Notes: generated by a model not told the origin, from the sequence alone. A stretch of 64,000 bases of DNA from Helicovermis profundi (GCF_033097505.1 NZ_AP028654.1:1446001-1510000), one strand, 5' to 3'. Shown: positions 27,175-37,856, counted from the stretch's first letter. Program-made: numbers and translations.

Positions 27175-28602
27175 ATGGATAGAATTTATGATATACATTT
27201 AAAAAGAGACACTAAAGAACATCTTTATGTACAATTGTATAAAATTATAAAAAAACAGATTGTAAATGGAATACTTAAAACTGATTCAAAATTACCACCC
27301 ATTAGAAAACTTGCTAATTCTTTATCTGTAAATAATGTAACGGTTGTAAATGCATATAAAATGCTCGAAGAAAATGGGTATGTCTATAAAATTATAGGAA
27401 GTGGAACATTCGTTAATTCACTTGAAACTGAAGTTTTTAATAATTTAGTTGGAAATGAATTTATTGATTTTTCTTTAACTTCTATTGAGCCAAATCTGTT
27501 TCCAGTAGATAACTTTAAAGATGCAATAAATATAACTCTAGATAGAGACAAAGGCAAAGCATTTGAATATCAAGAAATAAAAGGATTTAAGCCACTTAGA
27601 GAGTCTTTAAGCAAGTATCTTGAATCTAGTAACATTAAAGCAAGTCCTGAAAATATACATATTATCTCTGGAGCACAGCAAGGAATTGATATTATTTCTA
27701 AAGGATTAGTTGATTTTGGAGATACGGTAATTGTTGAAAATCCAACCTATGCAGGTGCGCTTGCATCTTTTAATATGAGGGGAGCAAATGTAATTAAAGC
27801 GCCGATAGAACAAGGTGGAGTTAATATAGAATTGGTAGAAAAAATATGCAAAAATCATAGTCCTAAATTTTTTTATTCGATTCCAAATTTTCAAAACCCT
27901 ACGGGTTATAGTTATAGTAAAAATAACAAATTAAGATTATTGGAACTTGCATACAAATACAAATTTTACATTATTGAAGATGATTATTCTAGCGAACTAA
28001 ATTTTAATGGAGATTCTAATGAGTCTTTAAAATCTTTAGATAAGCAAAAAAAGGTAATATACATTAAAAGTTTTTCTAAAGTAATTATGCCAGGACTTAG
28101 GTTAGGTTTTATTATTTCTCCTTCTATTTTAGAAAAAGAATTATTATATGCAAAGCATATAACTGATATTTCAACATCCGGTTTGTTACAAAGAGCATTT
28201 GATGTATTTCTTAGAAATAATTCCCTAGAAAATCAATTGCAAATTATTGTTAACACTTACAAAACAAAGTTTGATTTGGTAAAAAATCTTTTGACTAAAA
28301 AATATAATAATGAGATGATTTGTAATATTCCAAAAGGGGGATTAAATTTTTGGTTGTCATTACCATCAAATTTAGATTCGAAAGAGTTATATAAAAATCT
28401 ATTAAAAAAAGGTGTTGTTATTGCATATGGAGAAGAGTTTTTTTCATATTCTGACGTCAATTCTTTTTATAGAATAAGTATAGCTTCAGTTTCTGAAAGT
28501 GATATTAAAATTGGCTTTGAAATTATATCAAACACAATAAAAGAGATGCTTTTAAATGTTAATAGTAAAGAGAGTATTAATGGATATATTCCGATAATAT
28601 AA
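27175..28602 (+). CDS. MocR-type regulator (GntR HTH plus aminotransferase-like domain)
   Basis: Residues 12-80 form a GntR winged helix (GILKTDSKLPPIRKLANSL, NNVTVVNAYKMLEENGYV). Residues 110-460 are a class I aminotransferase fold that binds PLP. The lysine that would hold PLP is in IKSFSKVIMPGLRLGF, with PNFQNPTGYSYS and IIEDDYSSEL also present. MocR proteins such as PdxR and GabR sense PLP or amino acids and control neighbouring genes. No pdxST or gab genes are in the window, so its target is unknown. ATG after GCGAGGT. 475 residues, normal. Confidence 0.92.
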   Translation: MDRIYDIHLKRDTKEHLYVQLYKIIKKQIVNGILKTDSKLPPIRKLANSLSVNNVTVVNAYKMLEENGYVYKIIGSGTFVNSLETEVFNNLVGNEFIDFSLTSIEPNLFPVDNFKDAINITLDRDKGKAFEYQEIKGFKPLRESLSKYLESSNIKASPENIHIISGAQQGIDIISKGLVDFGDTVIVENPTYAGALASFNMRGANVIKAPIEQGGVNIELVEKICKNHSPKFFYSIPNFQNPTGYSYSKNNKLRLLELAYKYKFYIIEDDYSSELNFNGDSNESLKSLDKQKKVIYIKSFSKVIMPGLRLGFIISPSILEKELLYAKHITDISTSGLLQRAFDVFLRNNSLENQLQIIVNTYKTKFDLVKNLLTKKYNNEMICNIPKGGLNFWLSLPSNLDSKELYKNLLKKGVVIAYGEEFFSYSDVNSFYRISIASVSESDIKIGFEIISNTIKEMLLNVNSKESINGYIPII

Positions 28603-28634
28603 AAAGGAGAATTTAATTAAAAATTCTCCTTTTT
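28601..28634. terminator. bidirectional terminator
   Basis: 14-bp stem AAAAAGGAGAATTT/AAATTCTCCTTTTT between convergent MocR and bactofilin genes. Confidence 0.92.
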
Positions 28635-28635
28635 T

Positions 28636-29133
28636 TTATTTATTATAATGTGACTTCTTTTTATTTTTTTTATCTGCCTTATTCTCTTTTTCACTTATTA
28701 ACGATTCATCGTTATCAGTTTTCGTATTCAAATCCAGATTATCATAATTTTCAAAAGCATTATTATCGTCTAAGCTACTTTTATTTCCTTTAATATTACA
28801 GCGGCCCTCAAAGGTTCCACCTTCTTCAATGATAAAACTTGAACATTCAAGATCTCCGTTTAAATTGCCGGTTTCATATATTTTTAGTAATCCTTTTGCT
28901 AAAATATTACCATTAACTAGTCCACTTATTTTTATATCGTTTGTAATTATATTACCATTAATAAGAGCGCTACCACCGATTACGATATTTCCACGTGCTT
29001 CAATATCACCTTCAAGTTTGCCGTCGATTCTTATTGATCCCTCACTACTAATTTTTCCATCAAATATAGAATTTTCTCCTATAACGATATCAAAATCATT
29101 TGTTTCATTCATTATATTCTTTTTATTAAACAT
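28636..29133 (-). CDS. bactofilin
   Basis: Self-polymerising cytoskeletal protein. Residues 15-115 are a run of short beta turns with a periodic Gly/Ile pattern (IRIDGKLEGDIEARGNIVIGG, ALINGNIITNDIKISG) that form the bactofilin beta-helix. The C-terminal 45 residues are charged and disordered. Bactofilins scaffold cell-wall enzymes and shape or pole features. The M23 peptidase gene lies 17 bases upstream in the same operon, a pairing known in other bacteria. ATG with AAAGGAG. 165 residues. Confidence 0.92.
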   Translation of the reverse strand: MFNKKNIMNETNDFDIVIGENSIFDGKISSEGSIRIDGKLEGDIEARGNIVIGGSALINGNIITNDIKISGLVNGNILAKGLLKIYETGNLNGDLECSSFIIEEGGTFEGRCNIKGNKSSLDDNNAFENYDNLDLNTKTDNDESLISEKENKADKKNKKKSHYNK

Positions 29134-29150
29134 AAAAAACTCCTTTATCT

Positions 29151-30188
29151 TTATTTGCTTAAAATAGTTTCTGGATTAATTTTTTGATTCTTATATCTAA
29201 TTTCAAAGTGCAGATGTGGTCCTGTACTTCTGCCGGTATTTCCCATTTCGGCAATTTTATCTCCTTTTTGAACTTCTTGGCCTTCCTTTATAAGTATTTT
29301 ACTTAGATGAGCATAAACTGTTTTGTAATTATAGCCATGATCAATAATAATAATATTGCCGTAACTTTTACTATATGCAGTTTTTATAACAATACCATTA
29401 CCTGCAGATTTTACAGGAGTACCAACTTTATTTGCAATATCAATTCCGTCATGAAAAGAATGTTTTCCAGTTATGGGGTCAATTCTTTTACCAAATTTTG
29501 AAGATAATCTTCCTGAAGTAGGTACTAAATCAGGTCTACATTCAAGGAATTTTAGTCTTTCTTCAACATCGCTAATAAGCTTTGAAAAATCATTAGTTTG
29601 TTCTTTTAAAATTATATCAATTTCATCTTCTTTGGAAATTGATTTAGCTTCGCTTATTAAATTTTCTTTTTCAGTCACAAGTTGTTTGTTTTTCTCCATT
29701 ATAGTTGTCCTGTCTAAAGAACGAGAAGTAGGTATTTTGATATCTTTTGAATCATTTGTATTTAAAGTTGCTACTAAAGAATTTAATTTATTTTCTAAAT
29801 TTTCAAGTTCTGAAAATTTCTTATCAAAATAGTCAGCAGAAGCGTTAACAGATTTTTTAAGTACATCAATTTTGGTGTTTTGAGTTTCATTTAGTTCTGT
29901 AAGATTAGCAATTTTATCATTGTTAATTTCAATAGTTTTTGTCAATTCAATGTTTTTTGAAGTTAAGAAGTTGTTATTAATATAAAAATAAAAATTGGAT
30001 ACAAAAATTATAGAAATAATCAGAATTGAAACACCAAAGCTAAATAAAATGGTGGGCTTTTTAAATGAATACTTTTTAATTTTTTTATTATTTTCTGGTA
30101 CTATCATGAAAGTCAAAGTGCTTTCTTTATAATTAGATTTTAAATTGTGCAATTGTTCTTTTAATTTTTCCACTTTAGTTTTGTTCAT
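29151..30188 (-). CDS. membrane-anchored M23 metallopeptidase
   Basis: Predicted cell-wall endopeptidase. A cytoplasmic N terminus (1-45) leads to one membrane helix (about 47-68), then an extracellular coiled coil (about 75-215). The LytM/M23 domain occupies 225-345, with zinc ligands in HSFHDGIDIAN (HxxxD) and GPHLHFEIR (HxH), so the enzyme looks active. The coiled coil resembles that of EnvC/NlpD-type or sporulation-wall hydrolases. ATG with GGTGGAGG. Operon with the bactofilin downstream suggests the filament positions this hydrolase. Confidence 0.93.
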   Translation of the reverse strand: MNKTKVEKLKEQLHNLKSNYKESTLTFMIVPENNKKIKKYSFKKPTILFSFGVSILIISIIFVSNFYFYINNNFLTSKNIELTKTIEINNDKIANLTELNETQNTKIDVLKKSVNASADYFDKKFSELENLENKLNSLVATLNTNDSKDIKIPTSRSLDRTTIMEKNKQLVTEKENLISEAKSISKEDEIDIILKEQTNDFSKLISDVEERLKFLECRPDLVPTSGRLSSKFGKRIDPITGKHSFHDGIDIANKVGTPVKSAGNGIVIKTAYSKSYGNIIIIDHGYNYKTVYAHLSKILIKEGQEVQKGDKIAEMGNTGRSTGPHLHFEIRYKNQKINPETILSK

Positions 30189-30328
30189 TTTTCCTCCACC
30201 TATAATTATATTAGGTTATTGTAAAAATATTTTAAGTTACCTTACTAATATATCAAAAAAACAAAATTAATTCAAATATATATTAAAAAATGTTATTATA
30301 TATATGTAATATGAATATATCATTAAAT

Positions 30329-30467
30329 TTTATCCGATGCCTTAGAGTTCTTTATCCCCCACTTCTTAAAAAAGTGGGGGATAAAGAACTCTAAAAAGGC
30401 CCCGGATTATGTTTTCTATGATTCAGTGGAAGTAAAAATCCCCTCTGAATCCAAGAAATTCATTTAT
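30329..30467 (+). repeat. two-hairpin TTTAT-bounded repeat, copy 3
   Basis: The left hairpin is a perfect 23-bp inverted repeat (30342-30364 with 30372-30394), better paired than in the other copies. The right hairpin is the most degraded. The element ends ten bases before the start codon of the giant GGDEF gene; that gene's ribosome site GGAGG follows the terminal TTTAT directly. A naive ORF call would extend into it, but those 17 codons are repeat sequence. Confidence 0.93.
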
Positions 30468-30476
30468 GGAGGCAAT

Positions 30477-33400
30477 ATGAAATTTATTAATAAAAGGTAT
30501 AAAATATTAAGGGAAATTTCAGAAGACGGTACTGGAAAAACCTATTTAGCAAGTGATATAAAAAAAAGGCTAAAAAAAATATTTTTAAAAGTATTTACTT
30601 TAGAAGAGTCTAACGAAGTGCTTATAAAGGATTTGATTAAAAATTTTATAAAATTAAAATCTATTGCATCTGATAATATTGCAGAGATATACAATTTCGA
30701 ACTTATTGAAGTGTTAGATGGTAAAATTAATAAAAGAGTACAATATTTTTATACATATGAATACTATGATCGTAAAAACTTAGTAGATTATCAAGAGTTA
30801 TCGTATGATGAGACAAGGCAAGTTATTTTTGAAGTAATTAAAGTGCTTGAATATTTGCATTTTAGAGGATTTGTTTATAGATATTTAAGTTTTGAAAATA
30901 TAAAATTTTTAAGAAAAGATAATAAAATTAAAGCTGTATTTAATAACCTTGTACATATTGAAATGTTCGATAAATCGTATCGTTTAAATTTATTAAAATG
31001 TTCCTCTTTTATAGCACCAGAAGTTTTATGGGACAGTAAATTTTTTTATAAATCTGATATTTTTTCATTTGGCTATTTTTTATATTATTTGTTTTATAAA
31101 TATGATATTGAAAAAAGTTCAATTTATGAAGTGTATGATAATATAGAAAATAAAATGTTTGAAATTATTCGTAAAATGATAAGTACTTTTAGAAATGAAA
31201 GATATTTCTCAATAAATGAAGTATCAAAAAACGTTCTTGCTTTACTTAGATTAGAAAAAATAGAGATGGAAGGTATTAAATATAATAAGGTTCAGAATAA
31301 AACTTTATTTGTTGGTAGGAAAAATGAATTGAATTATATAAATTCATTTTTGAATACGGAAACTAGTGAAAAGAAAAAATCAATAATTTTTTATGGAGAA
31401 AAAGGAATTGGAAAAACTAAGCTATTAAATGAAATATATTTATCACAAAAATATTTAGGAGAGAACGTTTTTATCATAGATGTAGTAAAAAGCGAATCAC
31501 AATTTTTTAATTTTACTATAATGCTAAATTTGATTGCGAGAAAAATAGAATTTGATAGTTCGCTAATAAAAAAGTATGGTGCTGATTTAACTAAGCTCGA
31601 TCCTAAATTATGTAGAAAATTTAATATCGAACCCTCGAAAATATTAGATGGAAATATGGAAAATTTAAAAATATCCAACCGTATATATAATTTTTTAAAA
31701 GAACTTAGTAAATTGCATAAAATTATATTGATAATTGATAATATAGATAATTTTAGTGAATATGAAAAAAATATCTTTACTCATATGAACAACCTAGACC
31801 CTTTAAGTAAAATAAAAATTGTTTCAACGTCAGATGAATTAATTTCGAGTGATATTTTTTTTAATGAGTGCTTAGTAAATAATCAAGTTGTTATAAAAAG
31901 GCTTATGAGATTTAATTATGATGAATCTAATAAATATATAAGAGAATTAATGGGAATCAATTATCTTCCAACAACTTTTACAACAAAGCTAATGCGTGAT
32001 ATAGGAGGTAATCCTTTAGAATTAAAAACCGTAATTAATGATTTGTTTAGAAAAAAAAGAATTTATGTAAATGAAATGAATACTTGGGTGATAAAAGATG
32101 TCGAAGATTTAGATGTTATAATAAGAAATATGTCAAAGTCAGATGGAAATTTTCTAAAGTTTTTAGAGAATACATCTAAATTTGAATTAAATATACTCAG
32201 AATCATTTCAAGTTTCGAAAATGCGGTTAATTTGAACATTTTAATAAAAATTCTAAATATAGGCATTAGCGATTTGGATAAAACTTTATTAAAGTATATA
32301 GAATGTGGCATTTTAATAAAAAAGCTTAATGATTTTGGATTTAGCATTGCATACAAAAATTATGGTGAAAAAAAATATATTTTAGATTTAATTGATAATG
32401 TTAAAAAAATCAATATGCATAGGGTCAATACTGCGATTCTTTTAGAAAATTCAAGTAGGAATAGCATTGAATTTGATGAGGAAATAGTCTTTCAACTTTT
32501 ATTTTCATACGAATATAAGAAGGCAATTGATTATTTAGTAGATTATGCTGATAAGCTTAGTAAAAAACGTTTATTTGCACAATCAATTGAGCATTTAGAA
32601 AATGCACTTGATATTTATACAGATCATGAAGTGTTAGAAATAGATTTTATTAAAATACTGTTCAAAATAGGTATATCATATTTCAAAAATCACAATTATA
32701 AAAAAGCATATGATGTTTTTTCAGAAGTCAATTCCCTTTCAAAGGAACTTAATAACACAAAGGAATTTATTGATTCAAATATTTATATTTCTAAAATATT
32801 TAATAAACAACTGAGATTTGAAGAGTCAGAGAAAATATTACTAGAAAATATTAACTTATCAAAAGAAAAAGGATATACAATTGGCGAATTTGACAGTGCA
32901 CTTATGCTTTGTAAAACGTATTTAAAGAAAAATGAACCAATGAAATTAAAAGATACTTCTATTTTTTATATTAATTTTACTGAGGCAATTGATGAAAAAA
33001 AATACTATTCAAAATTTTTAAATGAATATGCTAAATATGAACATATGACTGGGAACTTTGAAGAAGCTTTGAAAAATTTTGAACAGTGTTATGAAATTTT
33101 TAGCAATTATTCTATGAAAGAAGAGTTGAATGTACTTTTAAATAATATTGGTGTTATCTATAATGATTATTATGGGCTTAATTCAAAAGCAAGATTTTAT
33201 TTTAAAAAATCAATTTCTAATTTAAATATAAACTCAAATATTGAAATGAAAATTATTTACTACATTAATATTGGTGAATCATTTTATAATGATGATGAAT
33301 ACTTGCAATCAATTCATTACTTAAATAAAGCTTATTCGCTTTCGGAAGAAGCAGAAGATTCGTATTATTTGTTTACGGTATCATTAAATAAATGCTTTTT

Positions 33401-35840
33401 ATTTATTAAAATTAATAATTATGAAAAAGCATATTCAATCTTAAAAAAATTAGAGATTGATTACAAAACTATGAATAATAAAAAGAGTATCGATAATAAT
33501 TATTATTTTGTTCATATTGAATATTATTTATCAATTAAGAATTATTTACTTGCAGAAATTTGGATAAATAAATTTACTGCTATTAATGGTAAAAGTAGTA
33601 ATAGAATAAAAATGTATTCTTTTGCTTTAAAAAATTATAAGAATAAACTTATTTCTGATTCTAAAATCATTGATAGAAAGAATATAATTAGTTTTATAAA
33701 TACAACAATAAATTTAAATGAAATAGCCTCGTTTAGAAAAATACTTTTTGAAATAATTAAAAAAATTTCTAACAATAGAGAGGTTTTTGCAGTAAAAGAA
33801 ATTCTAAATCTTGATAATGCTTTAAGAGAAATTTACGACTCTGATAATCTGAAAACAAAGAGAAAAATATCTGAAGTTGTTTTTGTGAATAACAGAATAA
33901 AACATTACAATGAAATTCTTTTAGATGAAAAAAATGTCTTACTTAAGGAAGACAAATGGTATATTTATAAATTAATAGCTGATGAATATTACAGTGTAAA
34001 AGATTATTATAATGCGATTAATAATTATTATAATGCACTTGATATTATTAAAGATTTGACTGACAAAATATATATTGATCATAAACTTGATTTTTTGCAT
34101 AATGATGAAGTTAAATTAGATTTAAGAAATCGGATCGTTTCATTAAAGAATAAAGTGATTAAGAATAATAAAAAGGATGCGAAGTTAAAATATAGTGATA
34201 TGAAATATAGTGATATAAATGATTATTTTGATTTTTCTTCTATATCTGATTTTTATAATGATGAAAAATTTGTAAAAAAAATAAATAAATCTTTTAATGC
34301 AAATATAAATCTTTCAATTGAGAGTATTGAAAAATTAGTAATTGAATTTACTTTGAATGAAAAGTATAATTTAAGTTTGATACTAAAATATTTTATACAG
34401 AAAAGTTTTGCAGATTTTGGCTATATATACATTACCAATGAATTGGGTAAAATTGTAGACTATATTGCTTCTGATGATGAAAGAATAGTTACAAATATAG
34501 AAGATTTCATTAAAAAATCAGGAAGTACTGAAAAAGGAGTTTTATTAAGTAAGATTTACTACAATGAAAACAATTATTTGCTCACAAAAGAACAGAAGTC
34601 AATTATATGTTTGCCAATTAAAGAAGAATCAGCGGTTGATGATACTGATAAATATGAATTTAAAAGAGAAAGCGATGGTTACAATTTTACAAAAAGAACA
34701 GTTGGTTATATTTACTTAGAATCAGGAAAAATATTTAATAATTTTACAAGTGAGACTTTAAATCATTTTATTGATATAAACAAGATGGTTTATCTAATGG
34801 TAGAAAATTATAATTTGAAAACACTTTCAACAAGGGATAAATTAACAGAAGTATTGCTAAGAGGAAGAATTGAGGAAATTTTTAGTAAAGAATTATTTAA
34901 ATCAAAACAAATTAGTTCTAATTTTTCTGTGGTAATGAGTGATATTGATAAATTTAAGAATATAAATGATACTTATGGGCATCTTAAAGGAGATGAAGTA
35001 TTAAAGAGAATAGGAAAGATTTTAAATAGCAGTTTAAGAAAAACAGATAAAGTTGGAAGATATGGTGGAGAAGAATTTATAATGATCTTACCAAATACAA
35101 ATACTGAAGAAGCTTATAAAATTTGCGAAAAAATTAGAAATAACATATATGGGTATTTTTTAGATGAAGGAAATGTTTTAGTGACAATGAGTTTTGGAAT
35201 ATCTTCTTATCCAAATGATGGCATTAATGAGCAAGAGCTAGTTGAAAAAGCGGATAAGGCTTTATACTTTTCAAAAAATAATGGACGTAATCTTACAACT
35301 GTTTGGAACAAACAAATAGAGAATGATAGCGAAAGATTTAATCGATTATCTGGGGTGATTTCTGGAGACATTTCAAATGACTCTAGAAATGTTCAGGCAA
35401 TAATTAACGTGTTAGATCTTATTAAAATTAATATAAGGAAAAATGATAAGCTTTTAATTGCTAGTAAAAATTTATTAGATATAACTGAAGCTGAATACTG
35501 CACAATTGTAAAATACTCCAATGATTCTAATTTGTCATATACTTGTAAAAAAAGCACTGATAATTGGATTAAATACGATTATATTGACAGCGAATTCATC
35601 GAAAAATATCGTGGAAGAACGAAAGGTGAGTATTTTGTTAATTGGAATAATATTATAAGAACCACTATAAAAAATGAAATTAATTGGAATTCTTGCATAG
35701 TTTCTCCGGTTGTTATAAATAGTAAAACAGAAGGGCTTATTATATTAAATGTTAGAATTTCAGAGAAAGAATTTGATGCAAATGATTTTAATTTTGTTGA
35801 ATCAATTTCACCAATTGTTGGAGCCATATTTAATTCTTGA
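30477..35840 (+). CDS. giant pseudokinase-ATPase-TPR-GAF-diguanylate cyclase
   Basis: 1,787 residues, cytoplasmic, no membrane helix. Residues 8-270 follow the Ser/Thr kinase fold, but the HRDLKPEN loop reads YRYLSFEN (134-141) and the DFG position reads FNN, so the catalytic Asp residues are missing. Residues 290-560 are a STAND/AAA-type ATPase with Walker A GEKGIGKT (307-314) and Walker B ILIIDNID. Residues 700-1250 are TPR-like helical repeats. A GAF-like region (1320-1460) precedes a GGDEF domain with SDIDKFKNINDTYGH and GRYGGEEF (motif 1530-1534), both intact, and an RxxD inhibitory site (RKTD). A second GAF-like region ends the protein. ATG 30477 has GGAGG upstream. It should make c-di-GMP under control of the N-terminal modules; the signal is unknown. 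Confidence 0.88.
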   Translation: MKFINKRYKILREISEDGTGKTYLASDIKKRLKKIFLKVFTLEESNEVLIKDLIKNFIKLKSIASDNIAEIYNFELIEVLDGKINKRVQYFYTYEYYDRKNLVDYQELSYDETRQVIFEVIKVLEYLHFRGFVYRYLSFENIKFLRKDNKIKAVFNNLVHIEMFDKSYRLNLLKCSSFIAPEVLWDSKFFYKSDIFSFGYFLYYLFYKYDIEKSSIYEVYDNIENKMFEIIRKMISTFRNERYFSINEVSKNVLALLRLEKIEMEGIKYNKVQNKTLFVGRKNELNYINSFLNTETSEKKKSIIFYGEKGIGKTKLLNEIYLSQKYLGENVFIIDVVKSESQFFNFTIMLNLIARKIEFDSSLIKKYGADLTKLDPKLCRKFNIEPSKILDGNMENLKISNRIYNFLKELSKLHKIILIIDNIDNFSEYEKNIFTHMNNLDPLSKIKIVSTSDELISSDIFFNECLVNNQVVIKRLMRFNYDESNKYIRELMGINYLPTTFTTKLMRDIGGNPLELKTVINDLFRKKRIYVNEMNTWVIKDVEDLDVIIRNMSKSDGNFLKFLENTSKFELNILRIISSFENAVNLNILIKILNIGISDLDKTLLKYIECGILIKKLNDFGFSIAYKNYGEKKYILDLIDNVKKINMHRVNTAILLENSSRNSIEFDEEIVFQLLFSYEYKKAIDYLVDYADKLSKKRLFAQSIEHLENALDIYTDHEVLEIDFIKILFKIGISYFKNHNYKKAYDVFSEVNSLSKELNNTKEFIDSNIYISKIFNKQLRFEESEKILLENINLSKEKGYTIGEFDSALMLCKTYLKKNEPMKLKDTSIFYINFTEAIDEKKYYSKFLNEYAKYEHMTGNFEEALKNFEQCYEIFSNYSMKEELNVLLNNIGVIYNDYYGLNSKARFYFKKSISNLNINSNIEMKIIYYINIGESFYNDDEYLQSIHYLNKAYSLSEEAEDSYYLFTVSLNKCFLFIKINNYEKAYSILKKLEIDYKTMNNKKSIDNNYYFVHIEYYLSIKNYLLAEIWINKFTAINGKSSNRIKMYSFALKNYKNKLISDSKIIDRKNIISFINTTINLNEIASFRKILFEIIKKISNNREVFAVKEILNLDNALREIYDSDNLKTKRKISEVVFVNNRIKHYNEILLDEKNVLLKEDKWYIYKLIADEYYSVKDYYNAINNYYNALDIIKDLTDKIYIDHKLDFLHNDEVKLDLRNRIVSLKNKVIKNNKKDAKLKYSDMKYSDINDYFDFSSISDFYNDEKFVKKINKSFNANINLSIESIEKLVIEFTLNEKYNLSLILKYFIQKSFADFGYIYITNELGKIVDYIASDDERIVTNIEDFIKKSGSTEKGVLLSKIYYNENNYLLTKEQKSIICLPIKEESAVDDTDKYEFKRESDGYNFTKRTVGYIYLESGKIFNNFTSETLNHFIDINKMVYLMVENYNLKTLSTRDKLTEVLLRGRIEEIFSKELFKSKQISSNFSVVMSDIDKFKNINDTYGHLKGDEVLKRIGKILNSSLRKTDKVGRYGGEEFIMILPNTNTEEAYKICEKIRNNIYGYFLDEGNVLVTMSFGISSYPNDGINEQELVEKADKALYFSKNNGRNLTTVWNKQIENDSERFNRLSGVISGDISNDSRNVQAIINVLDLIKINIRKNDKLLIASKNLLDITEAEYCTIVKYSNDSNLSYTCKKSTDNWIKYDYIDSEFIEKYRGRTKGEYFVNWNNIIRTTIKNEINWNSCIVSPVVINSKTEGLIILNVRISEKEFDANDFNFVESISPIVGAIFNS

Positions 35841-35888
35841 TTTTTTTAGCAAACTAATATACACTAACAAAGAAAATGAAGTATTTCT

Positions 35889-35912
35889 AGCACGGATTAT
35901 TTTGTCCGTGCT
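35889..35912 (+). terminator. hairpin after the giant GGDEF gene
   Basis: AGCACGGA/TCCGTGCT stem, 48 bases after the stop; the tail TTATTATTT is only partly U-rich, so termination may be incomplete. Confidence 0.6.
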
Positions 35913-35930
35913 TATTATTTAGGAGTTAAA

Positions 35931-37850
35931 ATGATAATTAATGATTTTTTACCAGTTTGCAAAGAAGATATGGTTAAACTTGGCTGGGATAGATTAGATT
36001 TTGTATTGGTTACAGGAGACGCTTATGTTGATCATCCAAGTTTTGGACCAGCAATAATTTCAAGGGTCTTAGTTAATGCTGGATATAAAGTTGGTATAAT
36101 TTCTCAACCGAATTGGAAAGATAAAGATTCTATAAAAGTACTAGGTAGGCCACGACTTGGATTTTTAGTTGCTGCTGGGAATATAGATTCAATGGTCAAT
36201 CATTACACAGTTAGTAAACGCCTTAGAGAAAAAGATTTTTATTCTCCTGGTGGTAAAATGGGACTTAGACCAAATAGAGCTACAATTGTCTATTCTAATA
36301 TGGTTAGAAGAGCTTATAAAAAAACGCCTATTATATTAGGTGGAGTAGAAGCAAGTTTAAGAAGATTCGCTCACTACGATTACTGGGATAACAAGGTGAG
36401 AAGATCGATACTTGTAGATGCTGATGCAGATATGCTTATTTTTGGTATGGGAGAGAGGCAAGTAATTGAACTTGCTAATTATTTAAATGAAGGTATAGAT
36501 ATAAAATATATAAGACATATTCCAGGTACATGTTTTTTAATCGAAAACAAAGAAGAAATTTATGATTATGTAGAAATTGAGTCCTTTGAAGAAGTTTTAG
36601 AGGATAAAATAAAATACGCGAAAGCATTTAAAGTTCAAAATGATGAACAAGACCCAATTAGAGGTAAAGTTGTTATTCAAAAACATAAAAATATGTATTT
36701 AGTTCAGAATACTCCTGTGATGCCTTTATCAAGGATTGAGCTTGATGATGTTTATGATTTGCCTTTTCAAAGGGACTTTCATCCAATGTATAAAGGAATG
36801 GGCGGAATTCCTGCAATAACTGAAGTGAAAAATAGTATAATTTCTGAAAGAGGTTGTTTTGGTGGTTGTTCTTTTTGTGCTTTAACTTTTCATCAAGGAA
36901 GAATTATTCAAAGTAGATCACATGAATCAATACTTAAAGAAGCTGATAGAATAATTGCAGACAAAGATTTTAAAGGTTATATAAATGATGTAGGTGGACC
37001 AACGGCTAATTTTAGACATGTATCATGTAAGAAACAGCTAAAACTAGGAACGTGTAAAGATAAACAGTGTCTATACCCAGAGCCTTGTAAAAACCTAATT
37101 ATTGATCATACTGATTTGATGGAACTTCTTAGAAAAATAAGAGAAAAAGATAAAATTAAAAAAGTGTTTGTTCGCTCAGGTCTTAGATATGACTATATTA
37201 TGGCCGATAAAAATCATGAGAAGTTTTTAACTGAGTTTTCTAAGCATCATGTTAGTGGACAACTTAAAGTTGCACCAGAACATATTGCAGATGAAGTTCT
37301 TGATTTAATGGGAAAGCCTGCAGGTAAAATTTATGGCAAATTTGTCAAAGAGTTTTATGATGTTAATAAAAAAATAGATAAAGAACAATATATTGTGCCT
37401 TATCTTATGAGTTCTCATCCAGGCAGTACATTAAAATCAGCTATAAAACTTGCTGAATATTTAAGAGATATCAAGTATCAACCAAAACAAGTTCAAGATT
37501 TCTATCCAACGCCGGGTACATTATCTACTTGTATGTTCTATACTGGTATCGATCCAAGAACAATGAAAAAAGTATACGTTCCTGTAACTTTCGAAGAAAA
37601 AGCACTTCAAAGAGCGCTTCTTCAGTTTGGCAATCCTAGAAATTATAATAAGGTTTATGATGCCCTTATAAAAGCAGGTAGAGAAGATCTAATTGGAGAC
37701 GGAGAAAAATGTCTTATTAGAAATAAGGGTGATAGAAAATATAGTTATGGCAAAAATAATAGGAAGACATATTCGAAAAAAACTAATGAAGGTAATGCTA
37801 AAAATAAATCTAAAAAAGACTTAAAATTTTATAAAAGCAAAAAAAAATAA
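35931..37850 (+). CDS. YgiQ family radical SAM protein
   Basis: Radical SAM enzyme with an N-terminal YgiQ-specific domain (1-280) and the cluster motif CFGGCSFC (CxxxCxxC) in [19 protein letters not shown]. Conserved YgiQ blocks [17 protein letters not shown] and [19 protein letters not shown] are present. The last 60 residues are Lys/Asn-rich and probably disordered. 639 residues, typical. The biochemical reaction of the family is not established. ATG after TTAGGAG. Alone between terminators. Confidence 0.92.
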   Translation: MIINDFLPVCKEDMVKLGWDRLDFVLVTGDAYVDHPSFGPAIISRVLVNAGYKVGIISQPNWKDKDSIKVLGRPRLGFLVAAGNIDSMVNHYTVSKRLREKDFYSPGGKMGLRPNRATIVYSNMVRRAYKKTPIILGGVEASLRRFAHYDYWDNKVRRSILVDADADMLIFGMGERQVIELANYLNEGIDIKYIRHIPGTCFLIENKEEIYDYVEIESFEEVLEDKIKYAKAFKVQNDEQDPIRGKVVIQKHKNMYLVQNTPVMPLSRIELDDVYDLPFQRDFHPMYKGMGGIPAITEVKNSIISERGCFGGCSFCALTFHQGRIIQSRSHESILKEADRIIADKDFKGYINDVGGPTANFRHVSCKKQLKLGTCKDKQCLYPEPCKNLIIDHTDLMELLRKIREKDKIKKVFVRSGLRYDYIMADKNHEKFLTEFSKHHVSGQLKVAPEHIADEVLDLMGKPAGKIYGKFVKEFYDVNKKIDKEQYIVPYLMSSHPGSTLKSAIKLAEYLRDIKYQPKQVQDFYPTPGTLSTCMFYTGIDPRTMKKVYVPVTFEEKALQRALLQFGNPRNYNKVYDALIKAGREDLIGDGEKCLIRNKGDRKYSYGKNNRKTYSKKTNEGNAKNKSKKDLKFYKSKKK

Positions 37851-37856
37851 TTAGTA

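Noticed and set aside
28829-29167. Proline- and isoleucine-rich 112-codon frame
   Set aside because: Antisense to the bactofilin gene; its repeated pattern simply mirrors the bactofilin Gly/Ile periodicity.
29473-29832. Open frame of 119 codons on the plus strand
   Set aside because: Antisense shadow of the M23 peptidase coiled coil; Ser/Phe/Leu-rich as expected from the opposite strand of an AT-rich coding region.
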